This document shows, in pieces, positions 11,280-23,454 of a DNA stretch of 64,000 nucleotides. Under the pieces are notes generated by a model. It ran no database searches and was not told the origin of the DNA. It worked only from the letters and a program-made list of their open reading frames with translations. Position 1 is the first letter of the stretch, and the number at the start of each line of letters is the position of its first letter. Source of the DNA: Psychrosphaera algicola (GTDB lineage Bacteria > Pseudomonadota > Gammaproteobacteria > Enterobacterales > Alteromonadaceae); the NCBI RefSeq assembly GCF_028401425.1, contig NZ_JAQOMS010000002.1, forward strand, positions 1,922,001 through 1,986,000. The letters run 5' to 3'. The position numbers were made by a program, and so were the translations under genes.

Positions 11280-12623
11280 TTAACTTCCGGCAATTTGCAT
11301 ATTTTCTATTAATACTGAACCCGTTTGGACCGCTCCTCGGCGTTCAACGTCACCACCAATTGCCACTATTTGCTTAAACATTTCGGCTAGATTACCAGCA
11401 ATGGTTACCTCAGAAACTGGGAATTGGATTTCACCATTTTCAACCCAAAAGCCAGCAGCACCACGGGAATAGTCACCGGTTACTGTATTTACACCTTGTC
11501 CCATTAACTCAGTCACCAGCAGACCTGTGCCCATTTGCTTTAATAAAGCATCAAGATCAGGTTCAGTATGTTTCACCAACCAGTTATGAATGCCACCGGC
11601 ATGCCCTGTGGATTTCATGCCTAATTTTCGGCCAGAATAACCAGTGAGTAAATAGGTTGTTAACACACCAGCATCTATAATTTCTCTGTCTAACGTTTTA
11701 ACACCTTCCGAGTCGAATGGACTGCTCGCCAACCCTTTCATGATATGTGGTCGTTCACTAATGTTAACAAAGTCTGGGAAAATTGATGTACCAAGCGAAT
11801 CCATCAAAAATGATGAATTACGGTATAAACTGCCGCCAGAAACAGCCGAAACTAAATGCCCAAATAAACTCGAAGCGATTTCGGCATGAAATATAACTGG
11901 TGATTGGCAGGTATTTATTTTTCGAGCACCTAACATAGAAACAGCAGCCTGCGCCGCTTTTTCACCGACCCAAATTGGGCTTTTTAGTAGGTTAAATTCA
12001 CGTTCTACGGTATACGCATAATCGCGTTGCATGTCTTCGTCAACTTGTGCAATTACCGAACAACTCAAGTTGTGTCGCGTACTTGCATAACCCTCAATAA
12101 AGCCCTCACTGCTACCATAGACTTTAAAGCCTTCATACGAAGAAAGGGATGCACCGTCACTGTTCGTTATTCTTGCGTCGGTTTCGAATGCGGTTTTTTC
12201 AGCTTCAATACAGTACTTAATGGCTTCTTCTGGACTGATTTGATGCGGATGATAAAGATCTAAGTCTAGAATATTAGTGGCTAGCTCATCATTATCGACC
12301 AATCCAGAACATTCATCTTCTGATGTATACTTAGCGATGTCGATGGCCGCTTTAACGGCTTGCTTCAATGCGTCGTGAGTTAAATCTGCGGTTGAGGCCG
12401 AACCTTTATGTTGTCCAACATAAACGGTGATGCCTAACGCACCTTCTTGATTAAATTCGATATTCTCTAATTCTTGGCAACGACTTGAAACTGTGATGCC
12501 TTTTGATTTACTGATAACAGCTTCCGCAGAGGTAGCGCCATAGGTTTTCGCCATTTTCATTAAGTCGGCGATGGCGTCTTTAACCTGACTAATATCCTCG
12601 GAAACATCATATTGCTGGGACAT
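11280..12623 (-). CDS. pmbA: PmbA/TldE metalloprotease partner
   Basis: PmbA (TldE) forms a heterodimer with TldD that degrades unfolded or modified peptides and matures microcins and CcdA in other species. The 447-aa frame is unbroken. Typical segments are AEAVISKSKGITVSSRCQELE, the GMKSTGHAGGIHNWLV stretch and C-terminal GDVERRGAVQTGSVLIENM. As in the family, it has no HExxxH of its own; the zinc site is in TldD, encoded at 13304-14743. darP lies between the two and is transcribed the other way. Confidence 0.96.
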   Translation of the reverse strand: MSQQYDVSEDISQVKDAIADLMKMAKTYGATSAEAVISKSKGITVSSRCQELENIEFNQEGALGITVYVGQHKGSASTADLTHDALKQAVKAAIDIAKYTSEDECSGLVDNDELATNILDLDLYHPHQISPEEAIKYCIEAEKTAFETDARITNSDGASLSSYEGFKVYGSSEGFIEGYASTRHNLSCSVIAQVDEDMQRDYAYTVEREFNLLKSPIWVGEKAAQAAVSMLGARKINTCQSPVIFHAEIASSLFGHLVSAVSGGSLYRNSSFLMDSLGTSIFPDFVNISERPHIMKGLASSPFDSEGVKTLDREIIDAGVLTTYLLTGYSGRKLGMKSTGHAGGIHNWLVKHTEPDLDALLKQMGTGLLVTELMGQGVNTVTGDYSRGAAGFWVENGEIQFPVSEVTIAGNLAEMFKQIVAIGGDVERRGAVQTGSVLIENMQIAGS

Positions 12624-12712
12624 ATATACTCAAAAAATTTAGTGAAAATGCTCGCGTGAGGATAGCATAAAACCTATACTCCAGTTATCAAAAAATAAGA
12701 CTTTTTTATCCT

Positions 12713-13231
12713 ATGACAAAGCCATATTATTTAATGCCTGATGATGAAAATTACATCAGTAAAACAGAAATAAAGAAAGAAGTTAAAGAGCTACAAGCTT
12801 TAGCTACGCAGCTGACTAAGTTGTCTAAATCCCAGCGACTAAAATTGCCGGCGAGTGACGAGCTAAGAGAAGCATTCAAATTAGCTGACAAGATCAGTAA
12901 TAAGCCAGACGCATTACGTCGCCACTTTCAGTTTATGACTAAGTTGTTACGTGATGAAGATATCGAAGGTTTAAAACGTGAATTGCATAAGTTTATTGCG
13001 CCTAAAAATGCACCTGACAAATTTTCTCTAGAGATTGAAAGTATCCGTCAGGGACTTATAGACAATGGAGATAAGGCAATTGACGCCCTACTTGAACGTT
13101 GCCCTTCCTTGGATAGACAACGTCTTCGTCAGCTGACTCGTCAAGCTGCAAAAGAAGTTGCTAAAGAGAAACCGGGCAAAAGTTTTAAAGAGATATTTCA
13201 GTATATTAAAACTGGACTGCAAAACGTTTAA
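12713..13231 (+). CDS. darP: DarP (YjgA, DUF615), dual-action ribosomal maturation protein
   Basis: A 172-aa basic helical protein with DUF615 features: KTEIKKEVKELQALATQLTKLS near the N-terminus, DELREAFKLADKI and RRHFQFMTKLLRDEDIE in the middle, and RQRLRQLTRQAAKEVA towards the end. In E. coli this protein associates with immature 50S subunits. It is divergent from pmbA, with 89 bp between the starts, a pairing seen across gammaproteobacteria. Confidence 0.95.
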   Translation: MTKPYYLMPDDENYISKTEIKKEVKELQALATQLTKLSKSQRLKLPASDELREAFKLADKISNKPDALRRHFQFMTKLLRDEDIEGLKRELHKFIAPKNAPDKFSLEIESIRQGLIDNGDKAIDALLERCPSLDRQRLRQLTRQAAKEVAKEKPGKSFKEIFQYIKTGLQNV

Positions 13232-13303
13232 ATAACTAAGTTATAAAAACGTTTTGCTATCTTAAAAGCTTGGTTGAACTGAATTCAGTTAGCTGGAAAC
13301 CGC

Positions 13304-14743
13304 TTATTGGGTGCCGCCAACAGTCATCTCATCGAGTTTGAGTGTTGGTTGTCCTACGCCTACCGGAATACTTTGCCCGTCTTTTCCGCAAACACCGACG
13401 CCCTTATCCAACGCTAAATCATTGCCGACCATAGAAACCATTGCCATTGCATCTGGCCCGTTGCCGATTAATGTCGCCCCTTTTACAGGTGTACTAATCT
13501 TGCCGTCTTTAATTAAATAGGCTTCAGAAGCCGAAAACACAAACTTGCCCGACGTTATATCAACTTGACCGCCGGCAAAATTATTAGCATAAATTCCGTC
13601 TTTAACACTGGCAATAATTTCTTCAGGGGAACTTTCACTAAGGCAACATATAAGTATTGGTCATTCGTGGCATGGGTAAGTGAGCATAAGACTCTCTTCT
13701 ACCGTTCCCCGTTGGCTCTACGCCCATTAAACGAGCATTCATCTTGTCTTGCATATACGACTTTAATACGCCGTCTTCAATCAAAACATTGTATTTTGAT
13801 GCAACACCTTCATCATCGATGTTAATTGAACCACGGCGATTTAGCATAGTGCCGTCGTCAACAATAGTACATAACTCAGAGGCAACGGATTGACCAATCT
13901 TACCACTGTAGTTGCTTGACCCTTTTCGGTTAAAATCACCTTCAAGACCGTGCCCTACCGCTTCGTGCAACAACACATCAGGCCAGCCATTACCTAATAC
14001 AACTGGCATAGTACCTGCCGGCGCTTCGATAGCGTCTAAATTAACGGTCGCCATCTTAATCGCTTCGTCGGCAATCTGTTGGTATCGTAATTTACCATCG
14101 ACTAATTCAACAAAAAACCATAATCTGTACGTCCACCAGCGCCTGCGCCACCACGCTCTCGACGACCGTCTTTTTCTAAAACAACAGAGCAGTTTAAGCG
14201 GACTAACGGACGAGTATCTGTTCCCCACGTCCCATCGCTTGCGGCCACTAAAACTTGTTCATAAACTCCTGAGATGCTTACTACGATATTTTGTGATGTT
14301 GGTGATTGCTGACGGATGTAGCTGTCGACGCTACGCAACAAAGCAACTTTTTCATCATTTGACATTAAGTTTAACGGATGACGATCAGGGTAGATTTTAT
14401 TAGCTTTAGTTTTACTAAAGACTTGTTGTTTTGCATGTGCACCCGCGGCGCTTATACTTCTGGCCGTTGTGGCCGCATCGTTAATTGCTTTAGCATTGAT
14501 ATGGTCAGAATAAGATAAGCCCGTTTTTTCGCCACTAACCGCACGTACGCCAACACCTTGTTCTATATTGTAAGAGCCATCTTTGATGATCCCATCTTCC
14601 ATCACCCAAGATTCATGATAACTCGCTTGAAAATACAAATCTGCGTAATCCAACTTATGTTCAAGCATGATTTCCAAACCGTTAAATACATCCTGTTCGG
14701 TCAATTTATTTGCGTCTAATATATGTTGCTCTACACTATTCAA
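13304..14743 (-). CDS. tldD: TldD metalloprotease (frame broken)
   Basis: Catalytic partner of PmbA. The zinc-binding HEAVGH motif with the following GLEGDFNRKGSS is at about 13945. The N-terminal part starts MNSVEQHILDANKLTEQDV with the conserved YADLYFQ and GVGVRAVSGEKTGLSY. C-terminal GVGVCGKDGQSIPVGVGQPTLKLD is also typical. The frame breaks near 14110 (T-run) and at 13638-13643, where CCTGG reads CCTTAG. Restored length 479 aa is right for TldD. It follows the nitrilase gene by 10 bp, in the order yhdP, nitrilase, tldD. Confidence 0.95.
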
Positions 14744-14753
14744 AATTGTCTCT

Positions 14754-15585
14754 TTACTTTAATTTGTAGTTTATTCGGTTGTGTTCTGCGACGGGCATTT
14801 GACGACGAACTTGTGCCAGATAATTAATATCTAGCTCCGCGCTATATAAGCCAATGTCGAGTTTGGCGTCACTTAAAATTTGTCCCCACGGGTCTACTAT
14901 CAAGCTGTGTCCGTAAGTTTCCCGGCCATTTTGATGCCTTCCCACTTGATTACAAGCCGCAAAATAACATTGTGTTTCAATTGCCCGGGCCTGCACCAAT
15001 GTATGCCAATGAGCCGCTCCTGTGGTTTTAGTAAATGCACTCGGCAATAAAATTAAATCTACCTCAAAGTCTTGTCTAAGTATTTGAAACAAGCGCTAGG
15101 AACCTGAGGTCATAACAAATCGCTATTCCAACGTTTAACTCACCAACCTTAAAAATCGCAAGTCTGTCCCCCGCCTCTGCAGTATCAGATTCTCGGTAAT
15201 TTTTAGTGCCATCGGCAACGGTAACGTCAAACAAATGGATTTTTTGATAATCTAAAACTAATTCGCCTGTTGGGCCAAATACCAAACAGACGTTTTTAAA
15301 CTTTTTACTGTCGTTGCCAGTAATTGGCATGCTGCCAGCAACTAAGTAGATCTTAAATTTACGTGCGATATTTGCCAAATCGGCTTGTAATTGACCTGCG
15401 CCAATAGGTTGAACGATGTCAAAACTGCCGGACTCTTTACCACCAAAATACGCAAAACACTCTGGTAAAACCACAATATTACCGCTGACTTCATCGGCGC
15501 GTTCGTTCAATAAAGATTGAACCGTCGAGATATTTTCCTCAACATTCGGAGCGGAGGTCATTTGTAAGTTAAATACTTTTACCAT
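14754..15585 (-). CDS. Carbon-nitrogen hydrolase (nitrilase superfamily, Nit1-like; frame broken)
   Basis: The Glu-Lys-Cys triad is visible: Glu in VLPECFAYFG, Lys in DYQKIHLFDV and Cys in AICYDLRF. These are the signatures of the Nit/omega-amidase branch; Nit1 homologues act on deaminated glutathione, which I infer as the likely substrate. The frame breaks at 15096-15100 just after the catalytic Cys motif, where CCTGG reads CCTAG. The C-terminal part (LLPSAFTKTTGAAHWHTLVQARAIE, GHSLIVDPWG) continues in another frame. The ATG overlaps the end of yhdP, so the two are coupled. Confidence 0.92.
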
Positions 15586-18500
15586 GGGCCGTCTCCCTTT
15601 TCTGCTGTCTCTGGTTGTTTATCGTCTTGATTGACTTTTTTCTTTTTAGCGCCTTTGGTCTGACGTTTTTGTTTTACGTCATCGGGTAACTTAACGGTGC
15701 GCGTAAAACGCTCCACTTCTTTTACTTTTGGATCGGACAAGTCACCGGTGATCTTTAATTTAATTTCAGATACCACAGGAGCATTTTCAATAATTTTGTC
15801 CAACGCTATAGCCGCCAATAATGTCAGTCCACCATCAGCTGGCGCAAACCAAGCCGCTATTGCAGGAAGACTCGAAGTCACTTTCGGTTTAAAGCTAACA
15901 TTATAATCTAGAGTATTTTTAGCAAGGTCTGTTTGACCCGCCATATTCATATCACCAGCAACACCATCCATTTTAATATTGTCGGTTAATGCAACGCCAT
16001 TACGTAAAACGATATCGCCTTTGATGTCATTATAAAAAGGCCCTTGGCAAAAACATCACTGAAATCAAACTTCAGTTTACGATAAAGCGAGTCTAGGCTA
16101 AATAATGAGAATATTCGTGCCCCCTGATCGCTTATCTCGCTAAGCGAACCTTCACCCAATTTAAAATCGGCTTTACCATTTAATTTTTCATAACTAAATT
16201 CATGTGGTGCAGTATCCCATCTTAGGGCTAAATTAATTGTTGCATCACTTTCTTTAATACCAGAATTTAACCCCCAATTTTGTAACCACTTACCGAAGTA
16301 TCGAGAATACAACTTACCTTTCAGTGAGGTAACACCGCCGGCTTCGTTGCCAAGCCAACTTCCCGTCGCTTCCAATTTAGTTCGTTCATATTCGAATGAG
16401 AATGTCTCAATGACCAGTTTATTGTCCACAGGTTTTGCTGTGAGTTGAACTTTACCTAATGGTTTCTCATTAAATGAGCATACTTCACATTTAAATCGTA
16501 TTGGTGGCAAGCTACAAATAAGCTCTGCAGAATCGGTTATCGAATTACTGACGCGAGCTTCAACAGGTTGCACCGTTTTATCTAATCCGATATTTTCGTT
16601 AGGTGTCTGACCAATTGGAGAGACAAGGCCTGAAGAAATTAGTTCTGACGTTTTAGTTTGTGCTGCTGTTGGCTCACCACTAGTGACAATTTGCAAAAAC
16701 TGAGAATCAATTAGGATCCCGTCTTTATTTATATCATTAAATACCGTTATATCAGTCAATGTCTGCTGCGCGCCAATCGAAAACAACCAGCCCGTTGCTT
16801 TATTAGTGGCATTTAAACTTACATTTTTCCAGTCTTGTCCTAGAATATTAAAGTGCGAAATCACCCCATTTATGGCCGTTGGCGCGTCTATAACGCCTAT
16901 GCTACTAGGATCAGATTCAGGTAAGGCGTGGATTATATCTAAGACGAAATTTAGTGTTGGTTCAAATTCAATAAAAGGCGTATCGATTGAAATATCAAAG
17001 CCCGATTCTGGCAATACGCCCGTCCCGCCACCAATGGCTAAATGCGCGCGTTCTAAGCGACTTGAGCCTTCTGGTATTTCTGCGGTAAAGACAAGTCTAT
17101 TTTCGATTTCAGCAACAATACTACTATCATCCTGATCGCCCGATACTGATATATCTAAGCTTGCATATTTACCCGCAGCCTTTTCTAGTGGCCCAGAAAT
17201 ATTCAATGCGACATCGGTCAAATCTGATTTGCCGTCTACGACATACTGAAATGCTTCGTCATCGATATTAACTTCGACGTTGAGCATTGATGAAAACTCA
17301 CCAGATGCGTGTTCAAAGACCGGTAATTCAAACACATTATTTAGTTGATCAACTGACCATGTTGAAACCAAGTCACTTTTTATATGGTAACCGTCTTCAC
17401 CTTGAGCACCAGAAACATTAAATGTCACCGGCAGTTTATGCCAATCAGCAGATTTAGCTTCAACACTAAACTTTTCGTTGGCAAAGGTAATTACTGAATC
17501 TATCTTTTCAAATTCGGTATAGAGTTTTGGCAAATTTAAAGTCGACTTATGTGTATCTAATGTCCCCGATGCAAACACTTGAGGGATATCGCCATTTGGC
17601 AATGGACTGCTATCCGTTGGAATAACGAGTTTGATATCGGCATCTGCCGCTCCGTCCAACAGCACAAACTCAAATACATCACCAATAATATCTCTCAAAG
17701 GCGTTTCAGCAACTAATAGATGGAAGTCGCTGAGTTGCAATTGTTGCGGTGTTAAACTCAAATTAACGTTTTTACGCTCCCCCACTAAAGGAATACTCGC
17801 TAAAACGTTATTGTCGATAACTAATGAACTAAATAAACCAGACTCCGCAAAAATGTCCATCCGGTCTTCTGTCACAGTCAACTTGGCATTCATTTTTTCG
17901 ATCGCAGGCCAATCGGGATCAAATTCAAATTGGCCATCACGCAGCTTAGCTTCAACAATGAACTTACCGCGCTCACTAATAGCCAATTCAGAATTGAAAA
18001 CTTGGTCAATCTTACCGTCTATTAAAACGCGCGTAAGTTCGCCGCGTCCTGTATGAATGGCTTTCTGGAGATAATCGTAAGTTTCATCGCCAATCAAATA
18101 TCGTGGCAGATATTTTCCGATTTTACCCTGTGTTGGACCGGTAACCTCGGCGTACAAAGACAAGTGACTATTTGCCAATTCACTGTAACTCAACGACATG
18201 TCTAAATTGATTTCATTGTTCTGAAAAACCACCGTTGGCATTTCCATAACAAAACTGCCAGATTGCCAACTAAGCAATGTTTGTAGTTTTAATTTTTGAT
18301 AAGTAATTGTGTCGCTAAATGTATCTTCGGTCAGCAAGGTGCCGTTTTTACCGTTAAGGTCCAGCCAAATATCCTGGTCTTTCCAATAGGCTTTAAACTC
18401 TAGATTTTGCACCCCCATATATGCTTCTTTGGCCGTAGCTTTTGGCACAAAATCAAAATCGACAACATCTAAGTAGCCGCTTAATGGCAGGTCTTCACCC

Positions 18501-19630
18501 CATTGCATCTGCAATTCGCCGACATGGCCTGCGACATTAGAGTCGGCTAACAAACTAAATTGCTTGGTGGCGGAAAATAGCGTGAACAACTGGGTTACCG
18601 CGGTTAAGTCAAATTTATTGGCCTGTAGTTGCGACTTTTCAGTGCCATATTTAACGGTAAAGTTAAATGGCGAAGGACGATTTACGTCGGTGACTAATTG
18701 GATTTCATTGCCAAACAATAGCCAGTTGCCTTCAGATTTCCACCATTGTATTTGCGCGCTTTCAACGTTTAAGTACTTATCTTGTTTCGCTTTTTGCCAA
18801 TTCAACTTACTGTTATTGACGTCTAGCAAGATGTTTTCCACAAGGCCATTTTTCACTTCGCCCCAAACGGAAAAATTCGCATCTGTGCCTTTAACTTGTA
18901 TGTGTTTTCCTACCAGTTGTTTTAACCATGGTGTTACATCCATGTTATTGGCTTCAAAATAAACTTGGCCAAAAATATCGGTACGGCGTTGTCCGTAAAG
19001 ATCGACAACGACATTCATTGAATTCGTAGAAAATCCATCGACGTAAATTTCACCCTGACCTTGATGTCGGTTACCGTTATTTACTCAGGTTAGGTTGTCT
19101 AACTGAAAGTTTTGTGATTCGCCGTCGTCGTAATTTACAACGATAAAACTGTCTAGAATTCTAAATTGTTGTACTTGAGATAAAAATAGATGACTAAGAC
19201 TTTCAAATAGCTCGCTTCCTTCGCTACTTGGTCTAACTTTAAAAAACACCGCACTGTCGATAGACGAACGAATTCCGTCCAACAAAAAGGCACTCGTCAC
19301 CATTTTTTGTTGGCTTAAGGATTGCCAAAAGTTAAATTCTATACGTGTTTCAGCAATGCTAATATCGAGTGGCGCAGATGGTGACGGGGCGAGTTGCACG
19401 TCTTTTAGGATTATGACAGGCCCAGAACGATGCCAACTAGCATCAATCCCGCCAATATGTATTTCTGCAGAAAACTGTTCAAAAAGGTAGGCTTCAATAT
19501 CAAGTCGATATTCGTCGGCATAAGGTAAAGAATACTTTAAGACACTGATCACAACAGCCAAAAGCACAACACTGGTAGCAATACAGCCCCATAGTATCTT
19601 TGCGCATCTAACAAACAGTTTCTTTAACAA
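15579..19630 (-). CDS. yhdP: YhdP, AsmA/TamB-type bridge protein for phospholipid transport (frame broken)
   Basis: A very large envelope protein (about 1350 aa). It has one N-terminal membrane helix (CIATSVVLLAVVISVL), then a long repeated beta-rich region (repeated patterns like LDGKIDQVFNSELAIS and FNVSGAQGEDGYHI) as in the bridge-like proteins YhdP, TamB and YdbH. In E. coli these carry phospholipid to the outer membrane. The basic Gln/Lys-rich tail QTKGAKKKKVNQDD is C-terminal. I prefer a TTG start at 19630, preceded by AAAGGAA, over an ATG 57 bp upstream. Frame breaks: 19085-19089 (a CCTGG Trp codon reads TGA) and about 16040 (T-run). Confidence 0.93.
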
Positions 19631-19874
19631 TCTTTTTCCTTTCTGCTGTGGTGTAAAGGCATTAGGCACCACCAGCAATACGATCAACTATCTAAATGAA
19701 ATTTAGAATTGAATATAATAGACATCCGCACAATCGATTATGCAAGAGGTGTATTTATCTTTGAGTTTGAAACAAGAGATAAGTTCTATTAACTGGCCAA
19801 AAATTCCAAATTAAGGGTCGAATTCAACCCTTAATTTTACGCAATTTTATGTGCAAATAATATAACAAATCAAT

Positions 19875-21433
19875 TTACTTAATACAGATATCAAGTGCCT
19901 GTGGCATTAATTCAATGACATCGGTGGATATAATACCGATTTCGCCATTTTTTGCAGTAATATCTCCTGCTAAACCGTGTAAAAATACCGCTTTTTGTGT
20001 ACTTTTTTGTAGCGCTGTCTCATTTTTGTCAAAATTTGTCATAACACCCGCAATTACACCCGCTAAAACATCCCCCATTCCTGCTGTTGCCATACCCGGA
20101 TTACCTGATCCATTGATCGCAACATTAACGCCGTCGGTAATAATACTACCGCAACCTTTTAACACGACAACCGCACCAAATTTGTGAGCAATATCCCGAG
20201 CTATAGCGACGCGATTTTTACTGACATCAAGAACGGAAATATCCAACAAACGAGCAGCTTCAAGTGGATGTGGTGTTAATACCCATTTATTTAAGTTTTT
20301 ATTCTTAACAAGAGGATCGTAATACTTGCAAAGTAAATTTAGTGCATCCGCATCAAGTATGGTTGGAATATGCGCTAATAAATCATCAGCGACCAATTGA
20401 GTGAAAACACTTTCTCCCCAAGGCGCGACAGACAAACTAGGGCCAACGACCAAAATATCGGCGTGGCTAATTCTGTCTTTTATGGACTGGTCCATTTCGC
20501 CATCACTGCCAAAAACCATTAATTCAGGCGCTAAACTGTTAATCAAAGTGACATTTTGTGGATGTGTGATCACCGTCACTTTGCCAGCCCCAGAACGCAA
20601 TACGGACTTAGCTGCCATAAAAATAGCGCCGGGCATACCTACCGCGCCACCAATACAGACGACATGCCCAAAACTGCCCTTGTGACTATTAAATTTTCGT
20701 TTCTGTAGTTGGGCTTGTATGGGGGATTTTAACCAAGTCGCCGTCGCAATATTTGAATGATTTAAACACTGCTCGATTCCTAAACCAGAAAACAATAACG
20801 TGCCACAATAATCTGGACCATCACCAGTAACCAGTCCAACTTTTAGGCCAACGAAGGTGACTGTATAGGTAGCTTTAATAGCAAAATCAACAACATGCCC
20901 AGTATCACCGTTTAAACCACTTGGTAAATCGATAGCAATTATTGGGAGTGACAGCGTACTAATAAATTCTAAGGCAACGCGATATTCATCTCTTAACGCT
21001 CCATCAAAACCAGTCCCCAATAGTCCATCTATTAACAAACTAGGATGTAATTCATCAACAAGATCTGGCAATTTTTCTAACCCAACTATTGTGCCGCCAT
21101 GGGATAAAAACGACTGCCGAGCAATTTCTGCGTCTCCTCGAAGTTTAGATTGCGGCTTAGGTGAAAACACAGTCACTGGCATATTAGAGTGATTAATCAA
21201 ACGCGCAACAACGTATGCATCACCGCCATTATTGCCTGTGCCAGCAAGCACAATAATATGATTAGCATGAGAATATTTAGCAAGAACACAATCAAAAACA
21301 GCGTGACCTGCCGCTTCCATCAGTTGGTACATATCTATACCCTGCTGCTCAGCACATTTGATTTCCCCAATTTTATTTGTTCAGCTAAGTATAGGTTCGA
21401 TGGTAAAGTGTCTATGGTTTCTTTATATATCAT
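19875..21433 (-). CDS. nnr: Bifunctional NAD(P)H-hydrate epimerase/dehydratase (Nnr; frame broken near start)
   Basis: It repairs damaged NADHX and NADPHX. The N-terminal YjeF epimerase domain has AGTGNNGGDAYVVARLI and the C-terminal ADP-dependent dehydratase domain has AAKSVLRSGAGKVTV, DADALN, TPHPLEAARLL, VVLKGCGSII and GNPGMATAGMGDVLAG. The intact frame begins at 21332, but the family N-terminus (TLPSNLYLAEQIK, then CAEQQGIDMYQLM) continues upstream through a frame slip in a G-run near 21373 to an ATG at 21433. That start is 17 bp from the queG start on the other strand. Confidence 0.95.
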
Positions 21434-21449
21434 TGGATGTGCAACTATT

Positions 21450-22608
21450 TTGAGTGCTTCTACAACTAACTATTACCAACTTGCCAAAAATATCAAGATT
21501 TGGGGACAGGAACTTGGATTTCAGCAAGTCGGAATTTCGGACATAGATTTAACAAAACATGAAGATAAGTTTCAACAGTGGTTGGATAAAAATTACCACG
21601 GTGAAATGGAATTTATGGCTCGCCATGGCACAAAGCGAACTCGCCCATCAGAATTGCTACCCGGAACCGTCTCTATAGTCTCTGTTCGACTTAACTATTT
21701 ACCCGCTGATGCCAAGTTTGCAGCAACACTTGAAGATGATAATTTAGCTTTTATTAGCCGATATGCTTTAGGCCGTGACTACCATAAACTGGTACGTAAC
21801 AAATTAAAAAACTTGGTCAAAAAATTGCCGCGGAAATTGGTAACGAAACACTGAACTTCCGTCCATTTGTAGATTCCGCTCCCGTACTAGAACGTCCTAT
21901 CGCAGAAAAAGCGGGGTTAGGTTGGGTTGGTAAACACTCACTTATAATAAATGAGGAGGCAGGTAGTTGGTTCTTTTTAGGGGAACTATTTTTACCATTA
22001 CCTTTGCCTGCCGATATGCCAGTTGAAGAGCAATGTGGAAAATGTGTGGCGTGTATTACAACGTGCCCAACCGGCGCGATTGTCGAACCTTATGTCGTTG
22101 ATAGCCGAAAATGCATTTCGTATTTAACAATCGAACTAAAAGGGTCAATTCCTGTTGAATATCGACGTGCGATGGGCAATAGAATTTATGGTTGTGATGA
22201 CTGCCAACTGATCTGCCCATGGACTCGCCAAGGGCAACTAACGAATGAAGATGACTTTACACCAAGGGCACAGTTAACCGCCAAATCACTTTTGGCGTTA
22301 TGGCAATGGACCGAATCCGAATTTCTAAAAATACTGAAGGCTCGCCAATAAGACGCATTGGTTTTGAAAGTTGGAGCAGAAATATTGCAATTGCATTAGG
22401 AAATGCCGCTTTTTCATTAACCATAGTTAACGCACTACAGCAAAAACAAAATCAGATCAGTGACCTAGTTGATGAACACATTGACTGGGCATTGGCTGAG
22501 CAACAATTAAAGTTTGATAAGTTAAATGGTAAAACAGATGAGAAACCGCGGAAGCTTCAAAGACTGATTAAAGCAATAGACATAGGGCTACCTAGAGATG
22601 CAAGGTAG
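21450..22608 (+). CDS. queG: Epoxyqueuosine reductase QueG (frame broken twice)
   Basis: QueG performs the last step of queuosine tRNA modification, a cobalamin and iron-sulfur dependent reduction. The N-terminus reads LAKNIKIWGQELGFQQVGISD, then YHGEMEFMARH and RPFVDSAPVLERPIAEKAGLGWVGKH. Two 4Fe-4S clusters are marked by CGKCVACITTCP and CDDCQLICPW. Frame breaks are near 21830 and 22335, both in A-runs. I suggest the TTG at 21450 (LSASTTNYYQLAK) as start; upstream in-frame codons do not match the family. Head-to-head with nnr. Confidence 0.95.
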
Positions 22609-22620
22609 GCAAGTGGAAAT

Positions 22621-22643
22621 AACGTGCTCTAAACGAGCACGTT
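22621..22643. terminator. Hairpin between queG and the cold-shock gene
   Basis: A perfect 9-bp stem AACGTGCTC/GAGCACGTT with a five-base loop lies between two convergent genes. T-runs are weak on both sides, so the terminator assignment rests on position. Confidence 0.6.
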
Positions 22644-22657
22644 GACAATCATCCAAA

Positions 22658-22867
22658 TTACTGTGGCTCTACGTTCGCCGCTTGTAATCCTTTTTGACCA
22701 TCTTCAACTTCAAATGACACAGGTTGGCCTTCTTTCAGAGTTTTGAACCCATCACCAACTATTGCGCGGAAATGAACGAATACGTCCTGACCACCGTCAT
22801 CTTGAGTTAAAAATCCATAACCTTTTGATTCATTGAACCATTTTACTGTGCCTGTCGTCTTAGACAT
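22658..22867 (-). CDS. Cold-shock protein, CspA family
   Basis: A 69-aa single cold-shock domain. RNP1 is KGYGFL (residues 15-20) and RNP2 is VFVHF (residues 29-33), with GTVKWFNESKG at the start and the usual FEVEDGQKGLQAANV end. It binds single-stranded RNA and DNA as an RNA chaperone. Its 5' region of about 330 bp is free of genes, which fits the long leaders of cold-inducible csp mRNAs, though I cannot point to a specific cold box. Confidence 0.97.
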   Translation of the reverse strand: MSKTTGTVKWFNESKGYGFLTQDDGGQDVFVHFRAIVGDGFKTLKEGQPVSFEVEDGQKGLQAANVEPQ

Positions 22868-23198
22868 AAAAACCTCTAACTTTATATATTAACTTAAAGC
22901 GACACCAATCGTCGCAAATATCCCTAACCAGACAGTGATAATTGCACGGTAACTTTCTAGCTATACAACTCAACGTATCTAAGACGAAACGAATTTTATA
23001 AGCATGTATCTAACAGAAGCATCTAACAATGTAATCTGTCTAATTAAAGACCTAATAACGTTACCACAATTGAATTTGAATGCTAATGAATTATCGATGA
23101 CTGTTAAATTAATTTTTTATTATCTAGCTCTTTTTAATACTCATTTTGCCTATAAGGCCTGATCCTTTGCGCATTTATAAGACAATTTCGTACTAATA
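22868..23198 (-). promoter_or_regulatory. Gene-free region upstream of the cold-shock gene
   Basis: About 330 bp, AT-rich, no reading frame of note. By position it contains the csp promoter and probably a long 5' untranslated leader. No exact cold-box match was identified by eye. Confidence 0.35.
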
Positions 23199-23411
23199 TC
23201 ATTTTGAATTTGGTTGTACTTTGGTGGATTTTTCCTGTTTATCAATCATGTCTAGCTGACGAGAACCACACTTTGCCAATACGTTTTCCCGTTCTTTATT
23301 GGTATAACTAGTCCATGCACAAATTTCGGTGATCGTCCGAAAACAACCTAAACAAACATCTTCTGCGTTCAAGCAACAATTACGAATACACGGAGATGAG
23401 ATTTCCGTCAT
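23199..23411 (-). CDS. DUF1289 family protein
   Basis: A small 70-aa protein with the DUF1289 cysteine pattern: SPCIRNCCLNAEDVCLGCFRTITEI, four to five cysteines that are likely to bind metal, followed by a W and a helical segment (YTNKERENVLAKC). The function is unknown in the family. It follows the Memo-like gene by 43 bp on the same strand, so the two may be co-transcribed. Confidence 0.9.
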   Translation of the reverse strand: MTEISSPCIRNCCLNAEDVCLGCFRTITEICAWTSYTNKERENVLAKCGSRQLDMIDKQEKSTKVQPNSK

Positions 23412-23454
23412 AACAGTTTTCCTATGAGAAAGGTGCTAAACATCTAAAGTAGAA

